A stretch of 64,000 bases of DNA, from the NCBI GenBank assembly GCA_964551985.1, contig CAZKFG010000001.1, forward strand, positions 1 through 64,000, read 5' to 3'. Shown here one piece after another: positions 1-8,077 of this stretch. The notes under the pieces are model-generated. The model did not search any database, was not told the DNA's origin, and saw only the letters and a program-made list of their open reading frames with translations. Made by a program: the position numbers and the translations under genes. Source of the DNA: CAZKFG01 sp964551985. GTDB taxonomy: Bacteria > Bacillota > Negativicutes > Acidaminococcales > JAISLQ01. The stretch's first letter is position 1. The number at the start of each line of letters is the position of its first letter.

Positions 1-19
1 ACCGCTAAAAGCTTTACCG

Positions 20-46
20 AACCCCACGTCTAACGTGGGGTTTTTT
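20..46 (+). terminator. Intrinsic terminator of an upstream gene
   Basis: An 8-bp G+C-rich stem (CCCCACG/CGTGGGG core) with a five-base loop is followed by TTTTTT on the plus strand. The minus strand has no T tract after the stem, so this ends a plus-strand gene lying before the window rather than the minus-strand carrier gene next to it. Confidence 0.8.
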
Positions 47-101
47 ATACAATAAGGTCTACCAATAAAATGGCAGACCTCATCTTAGAAGCTAAAAGTA
101 G

Positions 102-1445
102 TTAGAATTTTAGTATACCAAAGAATATATAACAAACTATGCCACCAACAACTGACATTGATAATCCCCAGATTAAAAGCTTTCTAAATAATTTGGCTTT
201 GTCTTCTTCTTCACCAGCACATGCTATACAAAGTGCACCAAGTGTGGATAGTGGAGATGTATCAACCAAGTGTGCACCGATATTGATTGAAGAAATTATA
301 GAGATTGGATCCCCACCACCTATTTCTTTTATCAAACCTGGAGTCATTGGTAAGAACATCGGCATTACAACACCAGATGAACTTGAGTATGCCGAGATTA
401 TACCTGTTATAAATCCTAACCAACCATTTACTGTTGTAGGGTTAGAAACAGAACCTATCATTTGAACTAAAGCATTAAGTCCACCGGATTTATCCATAAC
501 TTCGATTAAAACAGTAACACCACAAACCATCATTATAACGCCCCATGGCATTACTTTTACAGCCGCTTTGCTATCGCCAGAACCTGTTAGCATTAATACA
601 CAAGAGAGCATAAAGGCGACGGAACCTACGTTGGATAGTAATAGTAGTACTTGTTTAGGAAATACACCTTTCATAAATGGTAGTCCTGGTAGAACAACTA
701 ATAAGATTAGTACAAATACCATAGCTAGAGTTAGTTTTTGATGAGCGTTAAATGGTTCTGGTTTTGGTGCTAGTTCATCAATATCTAATTTTGCACCACG
801 TTGTGCAGTAATCCATGCCCAACCGCCCATTACAAAGAACCCACCTATGTTTACAAAGCCTTGTGCTATTTCTGAATTAAAATGGATTTTCCAAGCTAAC
901 GCAGCAGGGTCTGCAATTCCTAAAGCTGGAGCCATTTTTGCAATTATACCATTTGAAATAATACCTGTTGGAGCAAATGGCGAGAATGCCGCACCGTTTG
1001 CTGCGCCAACAACAAGTAATGTCATCAAAAATGCTGGCATTTTTACTCTACTTGCTATTGCCATTGCCATAGGTGCCATAAGAGCAGTACCTGCTATATT
1101 ACCAGGTCCGATTGTTGTAATAAAAGTTGTCAAAACAAATATTATTAGAGGAACTAACGCGACATTACCACCACAAGCACGAACAGAGTAAGCGGTTAAT
1201 TTTTCCATTGTACCGTTAGTCTGTGCCATACCAAACATAAAAGTTACACCAACTAGAATCATAAACAAACTTACAGGAAAGTATCCCATAACTTTGGCGG
1301 CCGACGTATTTGCCCAAAGTCCGCCAACAATTATAGCAAAACCGATACTTAAAAACCCAACGTTTAAGTCTTCATTTACGCAACTAATTATAACGACGAT
1401 ACATAATGCTACAATAGATGCCATTGCAGCTGCACTAATATCCAT
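102..1445 (-). CDS. MatC-like (SLC13-type) dicarboxylate carrier
   Basis: Hydrophobic 447-residue membrane protein with about a dozen predicted helices, resembling the MatC/dicarboxylate-carrier permeases of the ion transporter superfamily. It would import a small carboxylate such as malonate or another dicarboxylate; the substrate cannot be read from sequence. A longer reading frame starts at 1454, but that ATG directly abuts the AAGGAG ribosome binding site. The ATG at 1445 lies nine bases from it and is preferred. It is the last gene of a minus-strand set with the OadG-like peptide and the OadB-like beta subunit, which suggests uptake of the acid that a Na+-pump decarboxylase uses, or Na+-coupled transport. 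A 165-base gap separates it from the peptide gene and holds a possible weak sigma-54 promoter or a short hairpin near 1504-1517. Confidence 0.75.
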   Translation of the reverse strand: MDISAAAMASIVALCIVVIISCVNEDLNVGFLSIGFAIIVGGLWANTSAAKVMGYFPVSLFMILVGVTFMFGMAQTNGTMEKLTAYSVRACGGNVALVPLIIFVLTTFITTIGPGNIAGTALMAPMAMAIASRVKMPAFLMTLLVVGAANGAAFSPFAPTGIISNGIIAKMAPALGIADPAALAWKIHFNSEIAQGFVNIGGFFVMGGWAWITAQRGAKLDIDELAPKPEPFNAHQKLTLAMVFVLILLVVLPGLPFMKGVFPKQVLLLLSNVGSVAFMLSCVLMLTGSGDSKAAVKVMPWGVIMMVCGVTVLIEVMDKSGGLNALVQMIGSVSNPTTVNGWLGFITGIISAYSSSSGVVMPMFLPMTPGLIKEIGGGDPISIISSINIGAHLVDTSPLSTLGALCIACAGEEEDKAKLFRKLLIWGLSMSVVGGIVCYIFFGILKF

Positions 1446-1610
1446 ACAACTCATCTCCTTTTTATTTCAAAGGTCATTATTATTTTTATTTAAAATACTT
1501 TTAGCACTATTAGTGCCATCTTGACAGCAATCACTCACTGCCAAGAAAAACACTGTGCATTGTTATTATCAACAATTATTAATGCCATACATTAAAGCTT
1601 TAATTAGTTT

Positions 1611-1742
1611 TTAATCATCATTACCAGCAGGAAATGTCTTATGCAACAATTTTGTCGCCAAGATAAATACTGCTATAACACCAAACATTGTTGGCAATGC
1701 AACAATCATAAGTGTAATTGCTTTTGAAGTAGCTCCGTCCAT
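1611..1742 (-). CDS. OadG-related small single-helix subunit (43 aa)
   Basis: A 43-codon gene, ATG to TAA, preceded by a perfect GGAGG ribosome binding site. The product starts MDGATSKAITLMIVAL, has one membrane helix (about residues 9-30) and ends in a short polar tail, K-T-F-P-A-G-N-D-D. Position directly after an OadB-type beta subunit, size and topology match the OadG-related small subunits of sodium-pump decarboxylases, which help assemble or stabilise the membrane part. It is much shorter than classical OadG or GcdD (80 residues or more) and lacks their periplasmic or cytoplasmic tail. The family assignment rests on context and topology; that it is a gene is well supported by its ribosome binding site and clean frame. 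Confidence 0.72.
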   Translation of the reverse strand: MDGATSKAITLMIVALPTMFGVIAVFILATKLLHKTFPAGNDD

Positions 1743-1755
1743 ATTTTTTTACCTC

Positions 1756-2913
1756 CTATTTACTTAATGCTGGGATAAGCGCTAGTACAAGTCCACCGGC
1801 TACAACTGATGCTACTTGACCTGCAACGTTTACACCTATTGCGTGTTGAATTATAAAGTTTGTTGGGTCTTCTTTTAACGCCATTTTAGCAATAACGCGA
1901 CCTGCCATAGGGAATGCTGATATACCGCATGCACCAATCATAGGATTGATTTTTGTAGGACTTAATATGTTATATAGTTTAGCAAATAATACACCGCCAA
2001 CTGTATCAAACACGAATGCTACTGCACCTAGTGCCATAATCATAGCAACTTCGATAGTCAAAAATCTTTCAGCTGACATTGTTCCACCAATTACTATACC
2101 CAGTAATAGTGTAACTAGGTTTGCTAATTCATTTTGTGCGCATTTTGATAAGTTGTCAATAACACCAGCTTCTTTAATAATGTTGCCAAACATCAAACTA
2201 CCAATAAGCGCAACCGATATAGGTGCTACTATACCAGCGATGATAACAATCATTATAGGGAACAAAAATCTTGTTGTCTGAGAAACTGGTTCTTCCCCTT
2301 CATAACCCATTTTTATACAACGTTCTGCTTTGGTTGTTACTGCATTAATGACAGGCGGTTGAATAACAGGAACTAAAGACATATAAGAGTATGCTGCAAC
2401 AGACAATGGTCCTAACATATCTTGAGCATAACGGCTTGCTACATAAATTGTAGTAGGACCGTCTGCGGCTCCAATAATGCCAATTGAGGCTGCGTGTTGG
2501 AACGAAAATCCTAAAAATGTTGCACCAATAGCAGTTGTAAAAATTCCAAATTGCGCTGCTGCTGCAAATAGCATAACAGATGGTCTTCTTATAAGCGGAG
2601 TAAAATCACACATCGCACCTATAGCGATAAAAATTAGTACAGGAAATAATTCGTTTGCTATACCAGCTTTGTATAAAACTACTAAAAACCCTTCTTCACC
2701 AACCACTTGTGATACTGCTGATGAATGTGGAATATTTGCCAAAATTGCACCAAAACCAATTGGTAATAGTAGTGCTGGTTCATAATCTTTTTTGGCAGCT
2801 AGATAAATTAAAACTCCACCGATTATCATCATTACAAGATGCTTCCAAGTTAATCCTAAAAATCCCATTAAAAGTTCATCCAACCACGGATATTGTTGTA
2901 TTAAAGCTTCCAT
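1756..2913 (-). CDS. Na+-translocating decarboxylase beta subunit (OadB/GcdB/MmdB family)
   Basis: Membrane protein of 385 residues. It carries the signature segments of the Na+-transporting carboxylic-acid decarboxylase beta chain: GAADGPTTIYVASRYA, containing the conserved membrane Asp, and SLVPVIQPPV. In known enzymes this subunit couples decarboxylation of a biotin-bound carboxyl group (from oxaloacetate, methylmalonyl-CoA, glutaconyl-CoA or malonate) to outward Na+ pumping. It is followed 13 bases later by the OadG-like peptide and then by a carrier. No alpha (carboxyltransferase) or biotin-carrier gene is present in the window, so it must be supplied from elsewhere or the beta subunit has another partner. 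The start is supported by GGAGAGGA nine bases upstream. Confidence 0.9.
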   Translation of the reverse strand: MEALIQQYPWLDELLMGFLGLTWKHLVMMIIGGVLIYLAAKKDYEPALLLPIGFGAILANIPHSSAVSQVVGEEGFLVVLYKAGIANELFPVLIFIAIGAMCDFTPLIRRPSVMLFAAAAQFGIFTTAIGATFLGFSFQHAASIGIIGAADGPTTIYVASRYAQDMLGPLSVAAYSYMSLVPVIQPPVINAVTTKAERCIKMGYEGEEPVSQTTRFLFPIMIVIIAGIVAPISVALIGSLMFGNIIKEAGVIDNLSKCAQNELANLVTLLLGIVIGGTMSAERFLTIEVAMIMALGAVAFVFDTVGGVLFAKLYNILSPTKINPMIGACGISAFPMAGRVIAKMALKEDPTNFIIQHAIGVNVAGQVASVVAGGLVLALIPALSK

Positions 2914-3015
2914 TGACTTAAATCCTCTCCTTTTCTTTAGATAGTTCTACTAATAAAATATCTTCAACTTGCCCCCTTTTTTATAGCCAACATGTAGAAC
3001 GAAAACAAATTTTTC

Positions 3016-3118
3016 TAGTTTGACAAACTACTTTACCAAAAAAACTATTACTATATTAACATTATTTATGTGCAGAACATCGTAAGTCAATAATAGTAAA
3101 CGTAGTTTTAAAAACTAC
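3016..3118. promoter_or_regulatory. Pair of related palindromes upstream of the Na+-pump operon
   Basis: The 438-base gap between the beta-subunit gene and the DUF1836 gene holds two perfect inverted repeats: TAGTTTG-A-CAAACTA at 3016-3030 and GTAGTTTT-A-AAAACTAC at 3102-3118. Both share the form TAGTTT-N3-AAACTA and their centres are 87 bases apart. They lie about 100 and 200 bases before the beta-subunit start, as expected for a dimeric repressor or activator. I see no gene or RNA in the rest of the gap. Confidence 0.45.
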
Positions 3119-3351
3119 TATATGCAGCTATTTAAATCATATCTCAAGACTAAAATTACCATGCCAATAATGCCTTGTCAATCTTTTTATATGCTATTTT
3201 TAGTTAAAATATTTTCAAAATTATTTCTTAAAAATACAAAAAACTTAGTTCGTAAAATTAGCTGTCTAAGCTAAAAACAAACTAAGCTTTAAATAAAGCA
3301 TATTTTTTTAAAAAATTTTTAAATCTAACTGTATTTACTTTAATTACAAAA

Positions 3352-3936
3352 TTATTTAATATTGCTAGTATATTCTGATAATAATGATTGTGCTAAAACC
3401 TTATTCATATTTGCTTGAGCAACAAGAGCCAATATTGATAAAAATAGTTGAGCAGTTTTTTTATCCTTGCCGTCTTCGAGAGAATTTATCAAATTGTCTA
3501 TAAAAGATATTTTTTTGGCAAACATTTTATTAAAATCTTTTAAAAATATATCATTCATTTGCAAATATACATTATATACTGTGTCTAATGCCAGCAAATC
3601 GTCGTTATCATCGCTAATATCTTTTAAAATAGGTCCTAATAGCAGTTTAATGTCATTTATAGAAAAAATACCCTTAAGGTTGTGCACTAAAGTTAATAAA
3701 ATAATGTGGTGCTTTGAATACTTTTTATTCTTTGGAGGAGGCAAAATATCGTCTTTAGTATAGTTGTTAATCATGGTTTTTGTAAAAGCTACATTGTCAG
3801 AACCGTTCGACAACCCTTGATTTAAAATCCATAATAGCTGTTCCATGTACAAATCCATACTAGGAATATTTTCTAACTTTATTGTTCTATAATTATTAAT
3901 TTTTGCTGTAAGAGCAGATAATTCTTGCTTATCCAT
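3352..3936 (-). CDS. DUF1836 family protein
   Basis: A 194-residue soluble protein. The segment around residues 45-80 (FTKTMINNYTKDDILPPP, then KKYSKHHIILL) is typical of DUF1836 proteins, which begin with a MerR-like helix-turn-helix region and are common in Firmicutes with no settled role. TTGGAGA precedes the ATG. It stands alone on the minus strand between the pel operon and the Na+-pump operon, and it is the nearest candidate regulator for the palindromes just downstream of it; that link is only positional. Confidence 0.7.
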   Translation of the reverse strand: MDKQELSALTAKINNYRTIKLENIPSMDLYMEQLLWILNQGLSNGSDNVAFTKTMINNYTKDDILPPPKNKKYSKHHIILLTLVHNLKGIFSINDIKLLLGPILKDISDDNDDLLALDTVYNVYLQMNDIFLKDFNKMFAKKISFIDNLINSLEDGKDKKTAQLFLSILALVAQANMNKVLAQSLLSEYTSNIK

Positions 3937-4068
3937 ATAGTCTCCAATACTTTTAATTTTAATTCAAAATAGTATAATGATATTAATTATATAAAACTTA
4001 AATAACTAAAACCAAGTTACATTTTTGTAACAATAATTATCTATATTGTACATATAAGTAATTTTATC

Positions 4069-4124
4069 ATATAAATAAATATGAAAGCAATGAAAAAATT
4101 CATTGCTTTCATATTTATTTATAT
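4069..4124. terminator. 26-bp perfect inverted repeat downstream of the pel operon
   Basis: Each arm is 26 bases (ATATAAATAAATATGAAAGC followed by AATGAA), with a four-base AAAA loop and no mismatch. It lies 38 bases after the stop of the last pel gene on the minus strand, so it is best read as the operon terminator. It is unusually long and A+T-rich and lacks a clean T tract, so a role as an RNA 3-prime-end protector or a small mobile-repeat remnant is also possible. Confidence 0.6.
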
Positions 4125-4161
4125 CTAAGTTGACATAATCAAAAAAATAGTAATTTAACTT

Positions 4162-5082
4162 TTATTTTTCACCTAAAAAATAGTTGTATGTTTTCGCTAA
4201 ACCATCTTTCAAGTCCATATTAGCTGACCAAGAAAGTTTATCCACTGCTTTTATATTATCCAAGGTAGATCTATATATATCCCCTTGACGTGCATTTTTG
4301 AAAACAGGCTTTACGTCTTTATCGGATATTTCAATAAATAGTGCTACAATATCATTTATACTAACTTCTTTCCTATTACTGATATTATATACTGTATTGA
4401 TTCTTTGTGTTTTTAAAGATTTCTCTATAGCCAATGCAATGTCTCCGGCATAAATAAAATCTCTAGTTTGGTTACCATCGCCAAAGATTTGTATTCCCTG
4501 ATTTGCCGCAATTTTTTTGGCAAAACTACTTATAACGCCGCCCTCACCTCCATCACCTTGTTTTTCGCCATAAACATTAGCAAAGCGTAAAACTATGTAA
4601 TCAAGACCAAAACTCTTTTGGTAGATGTCCAGATATTTTTCAAAAGTAAGCTTACTCAGACCATAAAAAGATGTAGGTTGTGTAATAAAATCTTCTTGTA
4701 TGGGCAACGTGCTAATATCACCATACACAGCGGCACTTGAGGCAAAAACCACTCTTTTTACTCCGTTTTTCTTACAAGCCTCTAAAACATTTATTCCACC
4801 CATAATATTTATATCTGCATCAAAAAGAGGATTTTCAACAGATGCATTGACCATAGTTTGCGCTGCAAGATGAACAACTGCATCAAACCGCTCTTTTTCA
4901 AATATTCCAAATATCTTTGGACTGCAAATATCCATTTCATAAAAGGTTACTTCATCTGTCAAATTGCTTTTTAGTCCAGTTGATAAATTGTCTATTACAG
5001 ATATCTTATAATCATTATCTAATAATACTTTTATCAAATGCCAGCCAATAAATCCTGCGCCACCAGTAATTAATATTTTCAT
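4162..5082 (-). CDS. NAD-dependent UDP-sugar 4-epimerase (GalE-like), last gene of pel operon
   Basis: A 306-residue extended short-chain dehydrogenase/reductase. The N-terminal GGAGFIGWHL motif binds NAD, ASSAAVYGD gives the catalytic Ser region, and YGLSK is an intact YxxxK. By similarity it interconverts UDP-glucose/UDP-galactose or UDP-GlcNAc/UDP-GalNAc. Being in the same transcription unit as PelF and PelG, it probably supplies UDP-GalNAc, since Pel polymer is rich in GalNAc/GalN. The gene lies 15 bases after the GH114 gene stop. The PelD fusion upstream carries a second, shorter copy of this fold; this one appears to be the active enzyme. Confidence 0.88.
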   Translation of the reverse strand: MKILITGGAGFIGWHLIKVLLDNDYKISVIDNLSTGLKSNLTDEVTFYEMDICSPKIFGIFEKERFDAVVHLAAQTMVNASVENPLFDADINIMGGINVLEACKKNGVKRVVFASSAAVYGDISTLPIQEDFITQPTSFYGLSKLTFEKYLDIYQKSFGLDYIVLRFANVYGEKQGDGGEGGVISSFAKKIAANQGIQIFGDGNQTRDFIYAGDIALAIEKSLKTQRINTVYNISNRKEVSINDIVALFIEISDKDVKPVFKNARQGDIYRSTLDNIKAVDKLSWSANMDLKDGLAKTYNYFLGEK

Positions 5083-5097
5083 AATTTACCCCTTTAA

Positions 5098-6114
5098 CTA
5101 TTTGACTTGTTGCATTTCCTCAAAATACACCCAAGCATCTACTATATCAAGAAAAGCACCATCAAAACCCGTTATGATTATTTTATCTAAATAAGAGTTA
5201 TTTGTTCCAAACAGAATTTTTTTCCAATCTTTATCCCAATATTTTACTTTAAAATTACCTTTCCAGTCTGGATTTTCTTGATGTATCCACGAAATCGGTT
5301 TATCGCTCCAATTTTTTTGCCAATAATAACGGTAATCTTCTGCTTCACCTATGCTCATATAAGAAAAAACCAGTCGCTTACCACCATTAATTTTTGTTTT
5401 TAATGATTTTATATCAGATTCCGTTAACTGGCTGTCACCAAAGTACATATCAATTATCAAAAGATCATAATTTGTCTCTTTAAGACTATCTAAGTACTCT
5501 TTTTTACTATGATAATGTGATGGGTCTAAGATTACCAAAAAATTTTTAACTTCTTTTAAATTTTTTATATTGTTAGAATTCTCGCCTGCAAGCTTTACTG
5601 GATATAAAGGCAACCTATTCAAACCATAACTTGTAGAAGCAAAACCAATAATATTTGCTTTAGAATTGAGTTTTTCTGACAAAACCATTTTTCTTGCTGC
5701 ATTGCAATAATCTATATTAAATATTGGAGTACCTATTTCTCTAGCATAACTAAGTTCTCTTAAAATTCTTGTTCTTTGGGCTTCTGGAGTTTCTTCATTA
5801 ACTTCCATTTGCCAACCAAAGAAAAAAGCCTCTAGTAATACACCTTGCATATTTTGGGCAAGTTTTACTACATCTGCTTTATCATAGCCGCTTGATACCT
5901 CAAATAAGCCTGATGGATTATTACCAATAAGTTCAAAAGTTGGATTTTGACTTTTAGAATGCATTGATAGTTCTTCAATTAAAATTGCCATCTCTTTTTT
6001 GTAATTTATTTTGTTTTTTGGCGCCAAATCTGCTTTGGATGTAATAAAAAAGAAAGATCCACTACCTGCTAAAAACAATATAATACTAATTATAAAATAT
6101 TTTTTGTTCATCAT
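5098..6114 (-). CDS. GH114-type endo-alpha-1,4-polygalactosaminidase-like hydrolase
   Basis: A 338-residue protein with one N-terminal membrane anchor or signal (residues 5-25) and an extracytoplasmic TIM-barrel domain. Segments such as YMSIGEAEDYRYYW and GFDGAFLDIVDAW are hallmarks of the GH114 (TM1410) family, whose known members cleave alpha-1,4-polygalactosamine. In Pseudomonas the PelA protein carries an N-terminal hydrolase domain that cuts Pel; here hydrolase and deacetylase functions are on separate genes. It would trim or release GalN-rich polymer in the periplasm or at the surface. Two consecutive ATG codons are possible starts; AGGGG stands six bases before the first. Confidence 0.82.
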   Translation of the reverse strand: MMNKKYFIISIILFLAGSGSFFFITSKADLAPKNKINYKKEMAILIEELSMHSKSQNPTFELIGNNPSGLFEVSSGYDKADVVKLAQNMQGVLLEAFFFGWQMEVNEETPEAQRTRILRELSYAREIGTPIFNIDYCNAARKMVLSEKLNSKANIIGFASTSYGLNRLPLYPVKLAGENSNNIKNLKEVKNFLVILDPSHYHSKKEYLDSLKETNYDLLIIDMYFGDSQLTESDIKSLKTKINGGKRLVFSYMSIGEAEDYRYYWQKNWSDKPISWIHQENPDWKGNFKVKYWDKDWKKILFGTNNSYLDKIIITGFDGAFLDIVDAWVYFEEMQQVK

Positions 6115-6135
6115 TGTACACCCCTTTTAAAATAC

Positions 6136-8061
6136 TTAGAAACTTCTATTGACAAGTAAATAAAAATTATTGCCCTTATAAGTCGTACCTGGCGAACGTT
6201 CTTTTAATCTATATTTCTCCCATTCTAAACTTATACTGCTATTGTTAGATATTGCAATATCATAGCCTATACTAAAGCCATAACGAACCCTAGAATAACT
6301 TGTTGTAAAATTTATTGGATTATAGCTTGCCCCTGTGGTATTCATACCATTTAGCATAACTCTCAAAGTATGTTTTTGTGAGATTTTATTTTGCCATTGT
6401 ATGCCATAAAAACGCTGATTTACGCCATCAGGGAAAATCTCAAAATTTACTGGTGTATAATAACTACTTGCACCACTGGAATGAAAGCTAAAATAAACCA
6501 TCAAATCGTGTTTGGGCGATAAAATCTTATTCAAATACAAACCCCAAGATAAGTTTTTCCCTTCTTTATATATTAAACCATTTTCATTTGTCTTGTCACT
6601 TAAAATAAAATCTAAAGTTGTCATAAATTGCCATTTATCACCAGCGTATAGCCAACTTAAACTGTTTGTCAACTGATTGCCGGGACTTACCATAGCATCA
6701 GGCAAAGCAGTATCATATTTATATTTACCACGAATATCATAAAGCGCAGTATAAGTCAAAGAATTCCTATCACCAAACATTTTGGTATAGCTAATACCCG
6801 GAGTAACGTTAAAACCATAACTAAATCGACTATTTGGCACTAAATCATCTAACATTATAGCATTAGAATTAATTTGCGATTTGCCAATAGGAGTATTTAT
6901 ACTTATAAGATACCTTAGAGTTGCATCTTTTAAATCACGTCTTTTAGAATAGCTTAGAGTAAGATCAGAAAAAGAATTTTCTGCGCCTTCTGTAGCAGAT
7001 TTATTGTTAGAAAAAATATAAGAAGTAGCTATATAATATTCATTTGTTTTATCCGCCATAGAAAAAGCAAAAGGTACCTCTGTTTGTCTCCCCGAAAAAC
7101 CATTTTTATCCTTCCAAGAGTAGTGCCTTATCTGAGTTTGCATAGACTTCCAAGACAATTTTGATGGATCTAAAAGACTTTGTTGATCTTTTATATCCTT
7201 TTTCAAATATTTCATTTCCAATTCTGTTGTTTGTAAATTGTTTTGTGCATTTTGTAAATCAAGTTTAGCTTCTTCATAATATTTTGTTGCTTCCGTTAAA
7301 TACAAATATGCACTTTCTAAATCTTTTTGAGAATTTTTCAGTTGCTCTTTAGCATCTACAATAACATCTAACTCTGTCAAAACTTTAGAGTAGTATTCAT
7401 CTGCAACAGTTATCTTATCATAAATAGTATCTAATCCTAAATCTGACCATAATTTAGCTATATCAACATCATTAGAAGGAGATACGCCCAATTTAGTCGC
7501 AATTTCATCAAGCATATTTTCATCATAACCAGTCTCTTCTAGTACTTTTTTAATTTTATCTGGACTAATACCTTGAATGCTAGAAGTTCCAGCAACCGCC
7601 TCATATCTTTTGCGCAGACTTACTTCCTGCGCATTTAAATCGTCTACTATTTTTTTTGCTCTTTCAACTTCTTTTTTTAAACGATCTTCTTTGCCGTCAG
7701 TATCAAATGCCTTTACCATCCATTCTGCTTTTGCTTGTTCAGCTTCTTGAACGGTCTTTTGAGCATCTTCTACATTCAATTTATTAAGTTCAACATTTTT
7801 TCTTGCTTCTACTATATCTTGTTTTGCTGCTACCAAATAAGTGTTGGTATCAACATAATCATCTGCAAGTTTCACTAGAGCATCTATTGCTGCGTATTTA
7901 TCTGCAATACTTCTTACCGCAGATCTCATTGTATCTGCGGCGTTTTTAGCCTCTTCAATAGCATCTAAAGCGCTTTTTGCCTCTATTTTATTTACATTCC
8001 AGAAACTAAAAGCTAATAGCAAAAAGCTAATGGTTTTCGTCTTGCTAACTTTGCACTTCAT
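6136..8061 (-). CDS. Coiled-coil plus beta-barrel outer-membrane protein of the pel operon
   Basis: A 641-residue secreted protein. I start it at 8061 (GGGAG, seven-base gap), which gives a signal peptide MKCKVSKTKTISFLLLAF ending near IEA-KS. Residues about 30-310 are a long heptad-rich helical region full of A, E, K and L. The remainder (about 330-641) alternates polar and hydrophobic residues in beta-hairpin fashion and the protein ends NFYLLVNRSF, the terminal Phe being the classic beta-barrel assembly signal. It sits between pelG and the hydrolase gene, where Proteobacteria would have PelB/PelC for outer-membrane export. I infer a Pel export or tethering porin with a periplasmic helical stalk. 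I do not recognise the exact family, and there is no visible TPR region as in PelB. Confidence 0.75.
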   Translation of the reverse strand: MKCKVSKTKTISFLLLAFSFWNVNKIEAKSALDAIEEAKNAADTMRSAVRSIADKYAAIDALVKLADDYVDTNTYLVAAKQDIVEARKNVELNKLNVEDAQKTVQEAEQAKAEWMVKAFDTDGKEDRLKKEVERAKKIVDDLNAQEVSLRKRYEAVAGTSSIQGISPDKIKKVLEETGYDENMLDEIATKLGVSPSNDVDIAKLWSDLGLDTIYDKITVADEYYSKVLTELDVIVDAKEQLKNSQKDLESAYLYLTEATKYYEEAKLDLQNAQNNLQTTELEMKYLKKDIKDQQSLLDPSKLSWKSMQTQIRHYSWKDKNGFSGRQTEVPFAFSMADKTNEYYIATSYIFSNNKSATEGAENSFSDLTLSYSKRRDLKDATLRYLISINTPIGKSQINSNAIMLDDLVPNSRFSYGFNVTPGISYTKMFGDRNSLTYTALYDIRGKYKYDTALPDAMVSPGNQLTNSLSWLYAGDKWQFMTTLDFILSDKTNENGLIYKEGKNLSWGLYLNKILSPKHDLMVYFSFHSSGASSYYTPVNFEIFPDGVNQRFYGIQWQNKISQKHTLRVMLNGMNTTGASYNPINFTTSYSRVRYGFSIGYDIAISNNSSISLEWEKYRLKERSPGTTYKGNNFYLLVNRSF

Positions 8062-8077
8062 AATACAACTCCCAAAC

